From NCBI GenBank assembly GCA_018350325.1, contig JAEVLN010000012.1, positions 2,625,991-2,689,990 of the forward strand: DNA of 64,000 bases, in the 5' to 3' direction. The position numbers and the translations under genes are program-made. The stretch is from Globodera rostochiensis. Lineage: Eukaryota; Nematoda; Chromadorea; Rhabditida; Heteroderidae. Below, piece by piece: positions 44,981 to 57,200 of this stretch. A model generated the notes under the pieces. It had not been told where the DNA came from and searched no databases. It saw only the letters and a program-made list of their open reading frames with translations. Position 1 is the first letter of the stretch. Each line of letters starts with the position of its first letter.

Positions 44981-47732
44981 ATGGATGAGGCGAAGAATAT
45001 GGCGCTGTTGTTCTTTGTTGACCATCTAATGCAGAAGGGGGGCCAGCGGACCATCCACGACCTGAGCTGTACGTACAGCAAACAGTTCACGGGAGACTCG
45101 AAGATTATTTGGGTTGGGAGACTGGATGGCACGGCTCCCCCCCCCTTTTATGGGGTTTAGTGTTTTAAACCCCCGGGCTTTCAAGTTCCGAGATTTAAGA
45201 ATTTTTTGGTTAACTTTGCCCTCAAATTAACCCTCTAAAGGCCAATTCGGCGCGCGTGGCTTCACCGACGAAATGCGCCAGGCGGTCGGCACGTGTCAGG
45301 AGGGCCTCTGCGAGTTCCTCGGCCAGTACCCGTCCCTGTTCACCATCAGGGACGGAGACCAAGTGCTGTTGAAGGGCTTCGGAGAGGGCGACGAGGGCCG
45401 CACGCATTTGTCGCACATTCCCCCGTCCGGTCGCCAGCGCGACTACGTTTTGGAGGCGGTGCAATTCTTTGTGGCCAAACTGGAGAAGTTCGGGCCGGAA
45501 ATGCAGGTCGAATGGCCAATGGGAAGGAAGAGAAAGTGACCAAAAACGAAAATAATTACAATGAAAACATTGAAAATGAGTGACTTGACCTCTTCCACAG
45601 GTAAAATCGCTGCTGGGCCACCGCTCTCAGGCCGCCCCGGAAGTTCGGCTCGTTTCAGGGCGCCATCTGAAGGAATTTGCCGACTTTTTGGCCGCCCAAA
45701 CCGACCATTTCACTGTGGAGAGTGACCGCGTGCGGTTGAAGAACATGCCGGAACCGCAAGAAGCGGATGCCAATCAATTTGTGGACGAGGAGGGCCGCCC
45801 ATTAGTTGGCCACCGGGCAAAGTTGGCGGCTGTGGACTTCATGAGGGGGGTGCTCGAGCAGGTCAGACGGAATTCGGGCCACAGAGCATCCGGGAGGACG
45901 GGACTTTTGGGGCAAGAACAGACTGTGACAATGAGTCTCGACAATTTTCTCGAATTTGAAACAATTTCCCTATTCCGCTAGACTTCTGAAACATTTTGAG
46001 GTCCAAAAGATTGAACGTTCTGCAGAATGAAGACGTGCCCATCCCGTTGGATGCGTTCTACCGACGCTTCTGCGACCGTTTCCCTCACAACATTCGCCAG
46101 GAAGTGGCCACCAACCCCAAAGAATTGCTTCTGTTCCTGAAGCTAAACCGCCACGTGTTTTTCATCCGTTCCAACAAGGCCCGCCTTTTTTTGTACAGAA
46201 TTCAAAATCTGACCGAAACTCTGTCCCACTCTTTCGACCGTTGCCTTTCAGGTTCAACTCGTCCGAAACCGACCTGGAGATGAACACGGCTCCGAGAGCG
46301 GCCGCTCTACCGCTGAAGACGGCGGATCATCCGACCGAAGTGCCACCAGCCCAGCAGAGAACGACGGATTTGTGCCGAGGGCATCGGTCGAGGGATTGCC
46401 GGCGAGCACTCTTTTCCCGCTGAACCGCGACAACGTGCACCGCGTTCAGATTGCACAAACGCTCAAACAGGCGCAAGTAAAGAGACAGTTTTTAGAATTT
46501 CGAAATCTCTGCCTTAGGAAGCTGTCCGTTGCCTGCACCTCGACCTCGACTCTGCTCTATGCCCTTTCCTGGCCGTCGACTTCAAGCTGGTCTCTCTGGG
46601 CAGTGTTCAGCCCGAACAGTTTGTCGCGCTCGTTGTCGTCGCTTCGCCGGTGCGTCTTGTCGTGTTTGACCTTGCGCACGCGGAGAGCGTTCTGTCGGAG
46701 AGCGGATTGCGCACTCTGTTGGAGAATGACCGCTTGCTGAAGGTTCTGCACGACGTGCAACGAATTGCCACGTTGCTAGCCAGCCGATGGGACATCCGGA
46801 TTGGACGTTTGTTTGATACTCAAGTGAGGAAGCAATCTTTTGGATTACTTTATACATTGATTTGATTTGATGTCTTTGCCTGTTACAGATCGCCCATTCG
46901 GTCATTCAACACGACAAATTCAGCAAGCCTCTCAGCGACCTGCGCGCCATATCATTCGTCAACCTCCAGCGCGTGTACTTCCCGCAATCGCTGGTGATGA
47001 GCGATGTTCCAGCCCGGAAACTATCGCAAACTCTCAAGTAAAGGCAGCCGTGGCTTTGCAATAAAGTTTCATAGATTAAAATCCCGACATTTTAAAGTTG
47101 GGCCGACCGTCCAATGTCGACAGAGTTGTTGCTGGCGGCGTGCGAGGAGTGCCATTGTCTTGCCTCGGGCCTTTTTCGTCTATTGGACGCGCAATTGCCG
47201 CACGCGCTGCGTCCACTTTTCGCTAAACTTTGTTCTGAAGCTTCTGTAACGACCGTAGTCGCCAACGGCACGGCATGGAATGAGCGGAACGGACGGCACA
47301 GAGAGACGGCACACGCAACGCCACCGCCGGAGAGGAAAGTTATGCCGCTGCTGGAACTGCCTTTGAATGGTGGGCGAAGAGTTAGCTGAACTCATTTATA
47401 AGCTTCAATTAAATATAATGACACTTTAAGGCCTTTACCGCCCTCCGGCGACCCGTCGTCGTTCCAGCCAAAACCAACCGCAGCTAATCACCCGTCCCTT
47501 CGGGCAACCGCCGATAAATGGCGTCTGCGGCGGCTTCGGTTCGTCACCAATTCGCAAAGACTCCGCTCCGCCCGCGACGCCGCATCGCTCTGCGACTTGG
47601 CCGACACCTCCGCGAGCGGAGACGCGCGAGGCGTGCACGCAGACATTGTCCACGGGGGAAATTGCGGTGTTGAAAGTGTACTACGACGAGGAGGGCACGG
47701 CATCGAACAACGGCACCAAAAGAGAGCTTTGA
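44981..47732 (+). CDS. egal-1: Egalitarian homologue (RNA-localisation adaptor, 3'-5' exonuclease fold)
   Basis: Nine exons: 44981-45068, 45241-45506, 45601-45861, 46026-46178, 46252-46476, 46518-46823, 46889-47037, 47098-47369 and 47431-47732 (673 aa, phases consistent). It starts MDEAKNMALLFFVDHLMQKG. Repeated winged-helix-like units follow (FGARGFTDEMRQAV, FLGQYPSLFTIRDGDQVLL, YRRFCDRFPHNIRQEV, FLKLNRHVFFIRSNKVQLV). A DEDD-type exonuclease fold is next (PFLAVDFKLVSLG, VLHDVQRIATLLASRWDIRI, RLFDTQIAHSVIQ, LLLAACEECHCLASGL). The C-terminus has CTQTLSTGEIAVLKV, a dynein light chain (LC8)-type TQT motif. Egalitarian links mRNA, BicD and dynein. The intron after exon 4 has a GC donor (AAG, GCCCGC). 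AATAAA at 48019-48024. Confidence 0.88.
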
Positions 47733-48473
47733 GGCAAAAACACCAGGAGGAGCAGTGACTGCAACACAACAACACGGCCCACCCAAAACAGAACAAACCG
47801 ATAAAAAACCCCGGAAAAAGTGCTCCCGCAGAACTTTCTGTATTTAAAATCCTCGGCCTTATCCCAAGGCCTCTCGAGAAACACTTAAAAAGGGTTAGTC
47901 CATGAAAGCCCATTTTCGAGCAGGAAAACCCTGACGAGGACCAAACCCGACCCTTCAAAAACAAATTGTTCCCCAATTTTGTGCCTTAGAATTATGAGAG
48001 AGTTTACATTTCAGAGATAATAAATTATATTTTTATCCTCGCTTTGCTAATAGTGGTAAAGCTGCCTTAGATTATTGTAGCCTCTCGGAGGCATTTGTCA
48101 GCCGGCACCGGATACAGTACAAACACGGCACCGCTGCTACCGTTTTTTAAACAATTCTCCATCCCTATAATAAATAAATCAAAGCTGACTTCGTCGAACA
48201 AGACCAGAAGTTGAGCTGTAAACATTTATTGACCAACAATTAATTTAATTAGAATTTAAAAATTAATTATTTTTATTTTGGTGCCAATTGTCTGTTTGGC
48301 CTTCAAAAATTCATTAAGAAAAATGCAACAATAAAACACAAAGTTAAATCTCTTTTCTTCTGTGCCGTTAAAATTTGAATTCCCTCCAGAATTTATTTTA
48401 CCAAACTCTAGTTAAGTTTACATATATTTAATTTTATGAAAAGGTTAAGTCAATTTAATTTGCCATTGGAATT
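47733..48473. other. Convergent intergenic spacer
   Basis: 3' flank of the egalitarian gene with AATAAA at 48019-48024; AT-rich beyond that. No coding signal. Confidence 0.6.
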
Positions 48474-51400
48474 TCATTTTTTTGACGATGGCGCGTAATG
48501 AACGCCCGCAGAGGCGCCGCCGCTTGTGCCACCGCCGTCCTTAATGTCGACGCCGTACGGTGTTTCGAAATTGTACTGAAAATTTTGTTTTTTAAGTCGC
48601 ATTTTTCTCCGATCATTCGACCGAACTTTACGACCATTTTTGGACACCACGGCTTGTTATTGTAATTAGCTTTTAAAAATGGTGTCAAAGGCACTCTGAG
48701 CGATTGGCCTGGCCTACCGTATAGCCATAAGGGTCACTCTGGCCTACCGTATAGCCACAAGGGTCACTCAGTTTGGCCTACCGTATAGCCACAAGGGTCA
48801 CTCAGTTTGGCCTACCGTATAGCCACAAGGGTCACTCAGTTTGGCCTACCGTATAGGCGTAAGGGTCACTCAGTTTGGCCTACCGTAACACTCAGTTTGG
48901 CCTACCGTATAGGCGTAAGGGTCACTCACTTTGGCCTACCGTATAGCCACAAGGGTCACTCAGTTTGGCCTACCGTATAGCCACAAGGGTCACTCAGTTT
49001 GGCCTACCGTATAGGCGTAAGGGTCACTCAGTTTGGCCTACCGTAACACTCAGTTTGGCCTACCGTATAGGCGTAAGGGTCACTGCCTACCGTATCACTC
49101 AGTTTAGCCTACCGTATAGGCGTAAGGGTCGCTCAGTTCGTTCGCCTCCTCCACCACTTTGCCCTCATCAATCGCCTCGGGGCGCCAGCAAACGCTGCGC
49201 GTCGTTGCCGATGCGCGCGGATAGCGCCGTTGCCACGAAAGGTGGCGCGTCGCCGAAGGCACCGAATCGCCCCTAAACAACGTGCCGACCCCCGACGAGC
49301 CGCCGGACAGCGAAAAACGCCGTTTGCCCCCGGGGGATGCCCCGGAAATCGCTCGTCGCAACCCGTCCAATTCGGCGTCATTGTGGAAATGCTGCCGATT
49401 GGCCAAAGTCTTCTTGCGCAACGGCCGGTAAAGACATTTTTTGCCTGAGAGAATGGGAAAATGGTCGAAATTTAGGGCATGCAAACATCCGAAGGTAAGG
49501 CATTCGAAGATCAGCTCTACCACTTCCATCACAGTAATCAGCGAGAAGCCGATCCACAAGCCGATGTTGCCGCCAAGGTCGGAGAACAGGTTGACCAACT
49601 TTGAAACGTTTCCGGTTACCGTACATTTCCATTTACAGAAAATGCATTTACCGTATACCCCGGCGTTTCCTTTAGCTTCTCATAATTCAGCTGTTCGTAG
49701 TAAATCTCGATAAGAGCCGTGTTTTTGGTGAAATACTAAACAAAATCATCGAATTTTCCGAATTCCCCCCCCCCCAAATCCGCCGACTTCGGTGCATTTT
49801 CCCTTGGAAAAGTTTGTCCCCAAAACGAGGGCGCAGTCGTCGCCTCCGATATTAAAGTTTAATGCCGGCCAAGCGGCCGCTGAATAGGCCGTTTCGAAGA
49901 CGTGCTCTTAAGGGGCGATTCCGTCCGCCCATTTTTTGAATGTTTTGCGTTATGTCTTTCCCTCCCTTTACATATTCTACAGTATGCCACTGCCCATTTT
50001 TACAGTATGTCCGTGCCCTCCTTTCATTCTACAGTATGCCCGTGGCCATTTGTTCCTTTCATTCTACAGTAATGCCCGTGGCCATTTGTTCCTTTCATTC
50101 TACAGTAATGCCCGTGGCCATTTGTTCCTTTCATTCTACAGTAATGCCCGTGGCCATTTGTTCCTTTCATTCTACAGTAATGCCCGTGGCCATTTGTTCC
50201 TTTCATTCTACAGTAATGCCCGTGGCCATTTGTTCCTTTCATTCTACAGTATGCTCCCTTCATTCTACAGTATGCCCGTGGCCATTTATCGCACTGTACC
50301 GGTGCACGGCTGCACACAATGGCAGTCGTGCGTCAAATGGTGAAAGCCGCCGAGCACCGCCGTTTGGTTGGCCAGGCAAAGGCGTTCCTTTGGACTTCGC
50401 GCATCGCAGGGTCTGTCCTCACTTTCGTTTGGCAGGGGAAACCCTTGGGGCGTTTTAAATATGCCATTTTAATTTGGACAATTCGTCATCACTTGGATCG
50501 CCGCAGCCGCAACGTTCAAGAATAATGTGCTGAAAACAGTTGCGGTAGCAGCCCTAAAAATTGAAAGTTCCAAAGTTTTTCCAGTGAAATTCAAACCTCC
50601 GGCGAATAATGTTCCGCGTAAATATAGCCGTAAGGGCGAAAAGTGTCCGAACATTTGCCGTAGGGCGCGTCGAGACGATTTACAATTTTCTGAAATTTAT
50701 TTTTTAAATTTTAAACAAATTTTTGGGCCACCGTTTTGAGGCCAAATGAAGAGACGAAGCCGGTTGGAGCGGAGTAGCCTTTCAATTGGGCGGGTTTTGT
50801 TTTTGTTGTCGCAATTTGAAGGCTTACCGAAAGTGTCCGGGAACGGTTCTTGGTCTTGCTCGTGGACGACAATTCGAACCTTTTAAAGTTTTGCTTTGAA
50901 TTTTCGAAAGATTGACCGACCCCCGCCGCCTCCGTTGTTGGCATATAATCACTTTGGTTAACGTTCAACAACAGCCGAAGTCCGTACATTGGACCCGCGC
51001 GCGAGTTTTTCAGCTCCACGGAATCGTTGAAATTGAAAGTCCAACTTTGAAAGATTTTTGAATTTGAAGGCTTTTCTTCAACAGAATCTCAGAAAATGGG
51101 CCAATCATCTAACAAAGAACTCTTTTATAAGCCAAGGCCGGGTCGGGACTTCCCGACTTACCAATTGCCGAACACCGGGTCAATTTGAATTTGAAAGTCC
51201 CTAAAACTTTAAATGTGCAAATTCCTTTTGTCTTTACGCGCCTTTTCAAGTCGCAGTCGCGCGAGTTGAAAGAGCACCGAAGCACAAACTCTTCAAGGCG
51301 ATAGCTCAGACTTTTGCGCACTTCCGTTGACATTCCGGCAACTTACAAATTAGTAGGGATGCACGAGAGTCTCGAGTCTCGACTCAAGAAAAGTCTCGGG

Positions 51401-53810
51401 TTTTTTGGGTCTCGGTCTCGGTTTCGAGTCTCGGGGTCAAGTCTCGGTCTCGAGTCTCGGGGTCAAGTCTCGGTCTCGGTATCGAGTCTCGAGTATCGGT
51501 AAATTTTGGGTGCATCACTACAAATTAGCAATGGAAATAAATACCCTTTTTTGGAAAGTTTACCCAAGAAAATTAAATTCTCTTTGGTCTTCGTGGTGAT
51601 GGCTCCCCGATCTTTCAGATCCTGAATTTATTGGACTTTATTTGTTCCTTTTGGGTTTATTTGCATCAATTCTTTTACCTCAAGTCCAAAGGCCTGCTCG
51701 ACGCCGGAGGCGGGCGGTTTGGCCGTGGACGGGTAAACGGTGTAATTGTGCGGGTTCCACCTTTAAATAAATTGTCCGAAATGGCCAAATTTTTCATTAT
51801 TTTTTACCAATGAATTTCTTGGCCCGGCTGAATAAGCAGACAATAATGGGAAATTGGTTGGCATAAGCATAGGGCGGCCTGGGGGTTTTTTGTTTTTTTC
51901 TTTTTTCCCTGAAGAATTTGAGAAACCGAATTTTGTTGAGATTTAATGACCGGCGAAGTCGGATTCGGCGGATTGTCCGGGTCATCGCAAGTGTTCGAAT
52001 TGGAGCAATGGCGGCACATATAAAAGAGTGAACGAATTGAGCCTTTTAGACTTTGCTTTGGCATTTATTATTATTATATTTAATTATAAATTGTTATTTA
52101 AATATTTTAAGCTTAAAAGCTTTAAAATAGCCTTTTCTTTCCACAACGAATACAAATAGCAGGGCCAAATGTCCCCCGTCTCGACGTCTTCGTAGCACAA
52201 ACAAACCGAAGCATTTCGCTTTAATGCATTATTTGAATTTTAATTATATTAAAAATAATTCCCACGTCCAATTCGTTCCGTTGCGGCACACATTGGTCGT
52301 CCAGTACGGTGCAAACGCAACTAAACTATTTTTATTTTGTTTTCTTCAAAATGAAAATGTTCTGCCGAGGGTCTTCAGAATGCTTACCGCACATAAACGG
52401 GTCGGTATACGGCTTGGCGTCGACGACGCAGCGGCGTCTCTTTGAGTCGGTCCAACGTGGAGATGGCCTTCTCCCACAGCTGGATGCCCTGCTCGATCTC
52501 CTGGAACTTGCGCACTTCGCTCAGTTTGAACGCGTTCAAATTGCATCTGAGACAACGTTTTGGACTGATCAGGGACAAATTTACATTGTGGCGGCTGGGA
52601 ACGGCGCTAAATGGGGGGGGGGACTTCATTATTATTTAATTGCATCAAACCCGGCTCGAACTTCAGTTGCATTTCGATGATCGTACGGTAATCGAGGTAG
52701 TCGGACAGCGTGAAGTACGTCTGGATGATGAAGGAGCAAAAGGCAATGGCGGTGACGCACGTCCAAAAAGGTCGGCCAAAGAAGGAATGTGCCCTGGGGG
52801 GAGGGGGATTCTTTGTGATCAAAAAAGTGATCAGAAAGCGCTGCTTTTCGCCAAAGCCTAATGAATGGACAGAAAGAAGCATTTGAATTATGTGGAAATT
52901 GAAAGCGGAAAGTTTGTACCCGACAAATGGAATGCCGTGAGAGGTCGTCCGAGCACAAAAGTCGATGCCAATTTCTTTGCAGGACTGTAAGAAAATGCTG
53001 AATTGGTGGGAGGGAATTGTGCCATGGCACCTCATATTCTCGTGGGCCCTGCTCCATGCGAGCCTCTTTATTCGCTCTAAAGTTGCAAATTAATTTATAA
53101 TTATATGAATTGTGTGTTATTTTTGTGGACCTTTTGGCAAAAGTGAGAAAATTTAGCGAAAATATTTGCCACCTTTCTTCGCAAAGGCACCGAATAAATG
53201 GATGACCTGTTTTGGCCGTTTTGCAAATACCCCCCGAGGGGTCCATTTCAAATGGCTCACTTCCTCGAGCTCGTGTAGACGAATTGTGCCGTCTTCCGAC
53301 GATTTTGTGGTGGCGGGGGCGTCTGAATGAGCAGCAATAAAACCTTTGTCCAAAGCTATGCTTATTGTTGCGGCAATTTGCCCGAGGCTCTCTCACCTCG
53401 GGGCTTGTCCAAATTCTCTTCCGCCATCGCCCAAGGGGCAGCCAAAACTTCCAATTCGCGGACTTCCGTTTCCGCGAATTTGACCATTCGATCCGCCGCC
53501 GCCGGTCGTACGGCTCGGGCAGCGGCTTTTGATTCGACAAAAGCGGCTTCATCTTCTCTTCCTCAAGCCGTCCATCTTCGGGGGGTACCGTATCAAACTT
53601 TTGCTGCTGATGGGAAGACAATTTGGAGGGCGAATTGTTGAAAAACTCGGCCCGAAGCTGAGCATTGCGTGAGGGTACAACACCAGATACTGTAGTGGAT
53701 GCTGTAGAGGAGGATACGGTGGAGACGGAAGAGGAGGAGGACGGGGGAATGATGACAATTCGAGTGGTCCGGAGACTCTTCCGACTCTTTTGGGACATTC
53801 CGTCCAACAA
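48474..53810 (-). CDS. DEG/ENaC sodium channel subunit
   Basis: Twenty-five exons, 962 aa, all phases consistent. The first are 53599-53810, 53397-53557, 53207-53322, 52920-53074, 52651-52793, 52585-52606 (22 nt) and 52388-52546; the last are 49652-49735, 49487-49598, 49113-49444 and 48474-48575. The long Ser-rich N-terminus leads to the family motif [16 protein letters not shown]. Next are TM1 ([14 protein letters not shown]) and [18 protein letters not shown]. The Cys-rich ectodomain has [43 protein letters not shown] and [13 protein letters not shown], then [19 protein letters not shown] and CHCVQPC. Pre-TM2/TM2 is [20 protein letters not shown] with the G-x-S filter. The protein ends HYAPSSKK. 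The start Met may be preceded by more coding exon. Three introns hold tandem repeats, and one has a GC donor (51241). Confidence 0.92.
48703..49130 (-). repeat. 34 bp minisatellite across the last DEG/ENaC splice donor
   Basis: About 12 copies of CTCAGTTTGGCCTACCGTAT plus AGGCGTAAGGGTCA or a variant with AGCCACAAGG. On the minus strand the true exon end (TACGCCTATACG, donor GTAGGC, boundary 49113/49112) is itself part of a unit. Each downstream unit therefore repeats the coding end and its donor inside the intron 48576-49112. Confidence 0.88.
50005..50275 (-). repeat. 36 bp intronic minisatellite (about 7 copies)
   Basis: TTTGTTCCTTTCATTCTACA plus GTAATGCCCGTGGCCA repeated, inside the DEG/ENaC intron 49907-50299 and starting close to its donor at 50299. 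Each unit, read on the minus strand, contains CTGTAG, which is acceptor-like. Confidence 0.88.
51362..51505. repeat. GTCTCG-type microsatellite in an intron
   Basis: Many variants of GTCTCG, GAGTCTCG and TCTCGGTCTCGG within the DEG/ENaC intron 51342-51563. Confidence 0.85.
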
Positions 53811-54276
53811 ATTGGAAATAACTTTCTCCGATCGCCGCTTAAAAAGTAAAAAATGGAAGTGAAGAAATTGTCGGCGGAGTTATTTTTCGGGATTTAATCT
53901 CGGGATTCAATCAGTGCAAATGTCCAAAAGCAAAACGTCCAGCAAAAAGCGCCCCAGGGGAAAAGACTTTCGCAAAAAAAAGGAGCAAAATCCCGGCAAG
54001 TGCTTTTGACCAACGGCAACAAATTAGCCTTATGACATCCTTTTTTGATGTTTAGCAACATTATTTAATTTGGTTTATTGAAAAATTCACGCATAAAAAT
54101 ACAATAAAATTGAAAAAAAAAAAAGACTATCGATCGAAAATGCATACGTTCCTCACAAATTTTGATAGTCTTTCAGAGGAAAAATGAAAGAAAAGCTCTG
54201 CTGATATGAAAGCGAGAAAGGACCGTTTTATTCAATTTTATAAACATCAAAAAGTTGTGATAAATCTTCTGCCCGC
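53811..54276. other. Spacer between two minus-strand receptor genes
   Basis: 467 bp between the stop of the adhesion GPCR gene and the DEG/ENaC start. AT-rich near 54050-54200. No exon seen. Confidence 0.5.
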
Positions 54277-57200
54277 TTACACCACACTGACGAGCGGATG
54301 GTTGTGTTGCGGAGACGTGTCCCTCTTCTCCGGCGGCTGTTGCTGCGGCCGCTGCCGTCCCAATGCCCGGAGGGTGTCCGTGCCGCTCTCCAGAAATGCC
54401 TCCAAGTCCTCGTCTTCCGCCTCGTCGTCGTCCGCTTCCGCAAACAAATTGGGCGGCAACGACGACTGAATGCCATTCACCAATCTCTGAGGGCTTTGAT
54501 GGGCGCTGTTGCCGCAGGCAATGGCCCGATCAAGAGATGCCAAGTCATCCGATTCAAGCAGTACAGTACCGGCCGAGGTCGATACGGTACCGGACAGACG
54601 TTGATGGGCGGGAGGAAGAGCCGGAAGGGTGACAAATTGGGGTCGATGAGTTTGAGAGCCGCCGGATCGACGCAGCAATGACTGCCTGGATAGGTAAATT
54701 TGGTCATCGAACATTCAAAGTGCCTTTTTTGTTTGTTACTCGCCTGTCCAGTCCATTAGGCCCTCCGGGGTGGCCAATTGTGCCATTTGAGCCCACCAAA
54801 TTCGTGCCCCCGCCGTTGCCGCAAATGCCATTGGGCGCAATCGCTTGACACTCGCCGGATTGGAGAAGAATGACCGGCGGGTGCTGATACCGCTTGGCTC
54901 CGTGCTGACTGTTCCCCAGCGCCGGGGGGCACCCGTCCACGCCGGCGACCAGCGCATTTTGTCGCAGAGAGTTCGCTACGGCATTTTGGCGAATGTACGG
55001 CAAACGACGGCGCACGCGGGAGAGAAGCCGGAGGAAGGAGCACAGAGAAACGGAAGAGCAGAGATAGAGAGAGGCCAGAAAGACACTTCTTAATTGTTAT
55101 TAATTATATATAATTAAGTCTCTCAAATGCGGGGGGGGGGGGTGGCCGTCGTTACCTGGTCATCTCCGGGGGCTGCAACAGCACGAGCACATTCCCAAAG
55201 GAAAACAGCAGCACCAGCAAAGTCGTGCCGGCCGCGCTGCTCAGCTGATGCAGCAGACGGCGCAAGGCGATGGAAACGTCGCCGCTGGCGTGACCGGCGG
55301 CCAGAGAATTACCGTACCAGAGTGAATAGGCACCGTAACCCGTGGCCGTGGCGAGAAAAAGGACCAGCGGGAGAAGGAAGGTGAGGCCGAAGGTCCAATT
55401 GAATGGCAGCAAACGCCTGCGGGGAAAAAGTTATTAATTGGAGGCAATTTTAAAGATTAAAGAGCACTTACGGTTCAGCTAAGTCCAATCCGACAACAAT
55501 TTGGCCGTCCAAAAGGGAACTCAGCACACATAACGCACATGGAATTACTGAAATCTCCGCCAAATATTATCAAAAATAATCCCCCCCCCAATTTGTTTTT
55601 AGGCTTAAAACACAAAATCCGACCGACCGGTGGCAATTGCGAGAGTGGAAAGAAAGCGTGCGCTGCGGGACGGCGCCTTTGGCTGCTGTTCGTTCTGGCA
55701 CTGCGCCAACTCGAGGCTTACAATGCGCGAGTGAATGTGCGCATTAAGCAACGCCAATGAGGCGGAGGCGGAGAGAAGCGCGAGTTGAAGACAAAAGAAG
55801 AGCACGGAGGACGACGGCCAAAGGAGAGGGACTGCGGCGGGCGGGAGCAGTGGTCGAAGCAAAAGTGGCACGTGAAAGGCGTGGAGCAGGAGCTGGGCCA
55901 GCAACAGAACCAGCAGTGCCGGGTCGGTACCTCTAAAAGGCCAAATTTCATAATATTTAAAAAAGTATATTTAATTATTGCCTCATACCGATGATAAAAG
56001 GCGGAAATGAGCAGCAATCCGAGCACCGTGCCGAGCGTTAGAAGGGCACCGATCAGAGGTGCCACGATGCCCAGCCAAAACTCCAGAGGCGAATGCGGAA
56101 GGAACAAAGACTCCTTAAGGTTTAAACGGAAATGTCCCAATTATGTCGCAGAACAACCGACCGGAAGGAGGGCAAACATCGACGGCACGCGCACTGTCGC
56201 AAAACGGAACTCGCACAACAGCGCCAGCTGACCGTTGATGCGATGCTCGCGCGACATCACTCGAACACCCGCGACAGACCAGACGTGCGCTGCATGCAGA
56301 TGGTTAGAGAGAGAGAGTGAATGCAGGCGTTTAATTCCATTACTATCGATTTGGGTCCCAAAATGATCGGTGCCCTTTGATCAGTATTGGGTGAATTTCG
56401 CTTTTGAGTTTCACATATTTTTGTCCTGTCAGGTCCAGAGGCGGTCCTTGGCCAAACGCACTTTGCTGATCAAAGAATGCGCAGGTCAAATTGCCGTCGT
56501 CTTCCCCTTTGATGGCACCGTTCTGTTGCTGCTCCACGTTGTTCCTTGAGCTTTGCTGATTCGGCTGCCTTGTGCCCCGTTTGTCCGTTTGAAGTCCGAT
56601 CACCAGCAACGGAAAGTGATCAGCGGCCGTGCCGCCGTCCCATTCCCCCGGCCTTTCCCTTCCGTCGATGGCACTTCCGTTTTTGCCTTTCCCGCCGATT
56701 CCTTCGTCCTTCCGCTGCCATTTCAGCTCCACCAGCAGCAACGGACTGCGGCCGTCCAACAACGGCAAAAGTGTCGAGTTGCGCATGCAAATTGCCTTGG
56801 CCACGGCATGGCCTTCCGATTTTGGTCTGCCGAAAGAGGGCGGCCGAACCAAACATTGGCCCAACTGGAGGCCGTCCTGTAAAACAGAGAAATTAGAAGC
56901 AAATTCAGAAATTTCAGACATTTTGTTGAGGTTGATCGATTGGCACATCCGCGTTTAGGCGGCTGGAGGACGGCAAAATGTGCCAAGAACGCATGTGGAA
57001 GCCTCCGGCGGCACTTTGCAAAGAGAAAGGCACCTTTCAATTAGGGCAAATTATTCAGAAAAAATTTTAATGAGAAAATACCGGCAATCGGCGCGCAAAT
57101 TCCCTGGAATAGTCGAGCAAATGAGTGCCGAGTTGGGTGGCATTGCCTCCTCCAGAAAAAGAGGACAAATTTCGGGCCACCAACGAGTCAAGCACCTTAA

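Noticed and set aside
48703..49130. CRISPR-like regular repeats
   Set aside because: Units are contiguous direct repeats without unique spacers, inside a eukaryotic intron; no cas genes.
49936..50458. Plus-strand frames repeating [16 protein letters not shown] text
   Set aside because: Translation of the 36 bp intronic minisatellite on the wrong strand of the DEG/ENaC gene.
52632..53810. 392-codon continuous open frame at the DEG/ENaC 5' end
   Set aside because: Only its start is coding. Phase and the family motifs ([10 protein letters not shown]1) require introns and a different frame after 53599.
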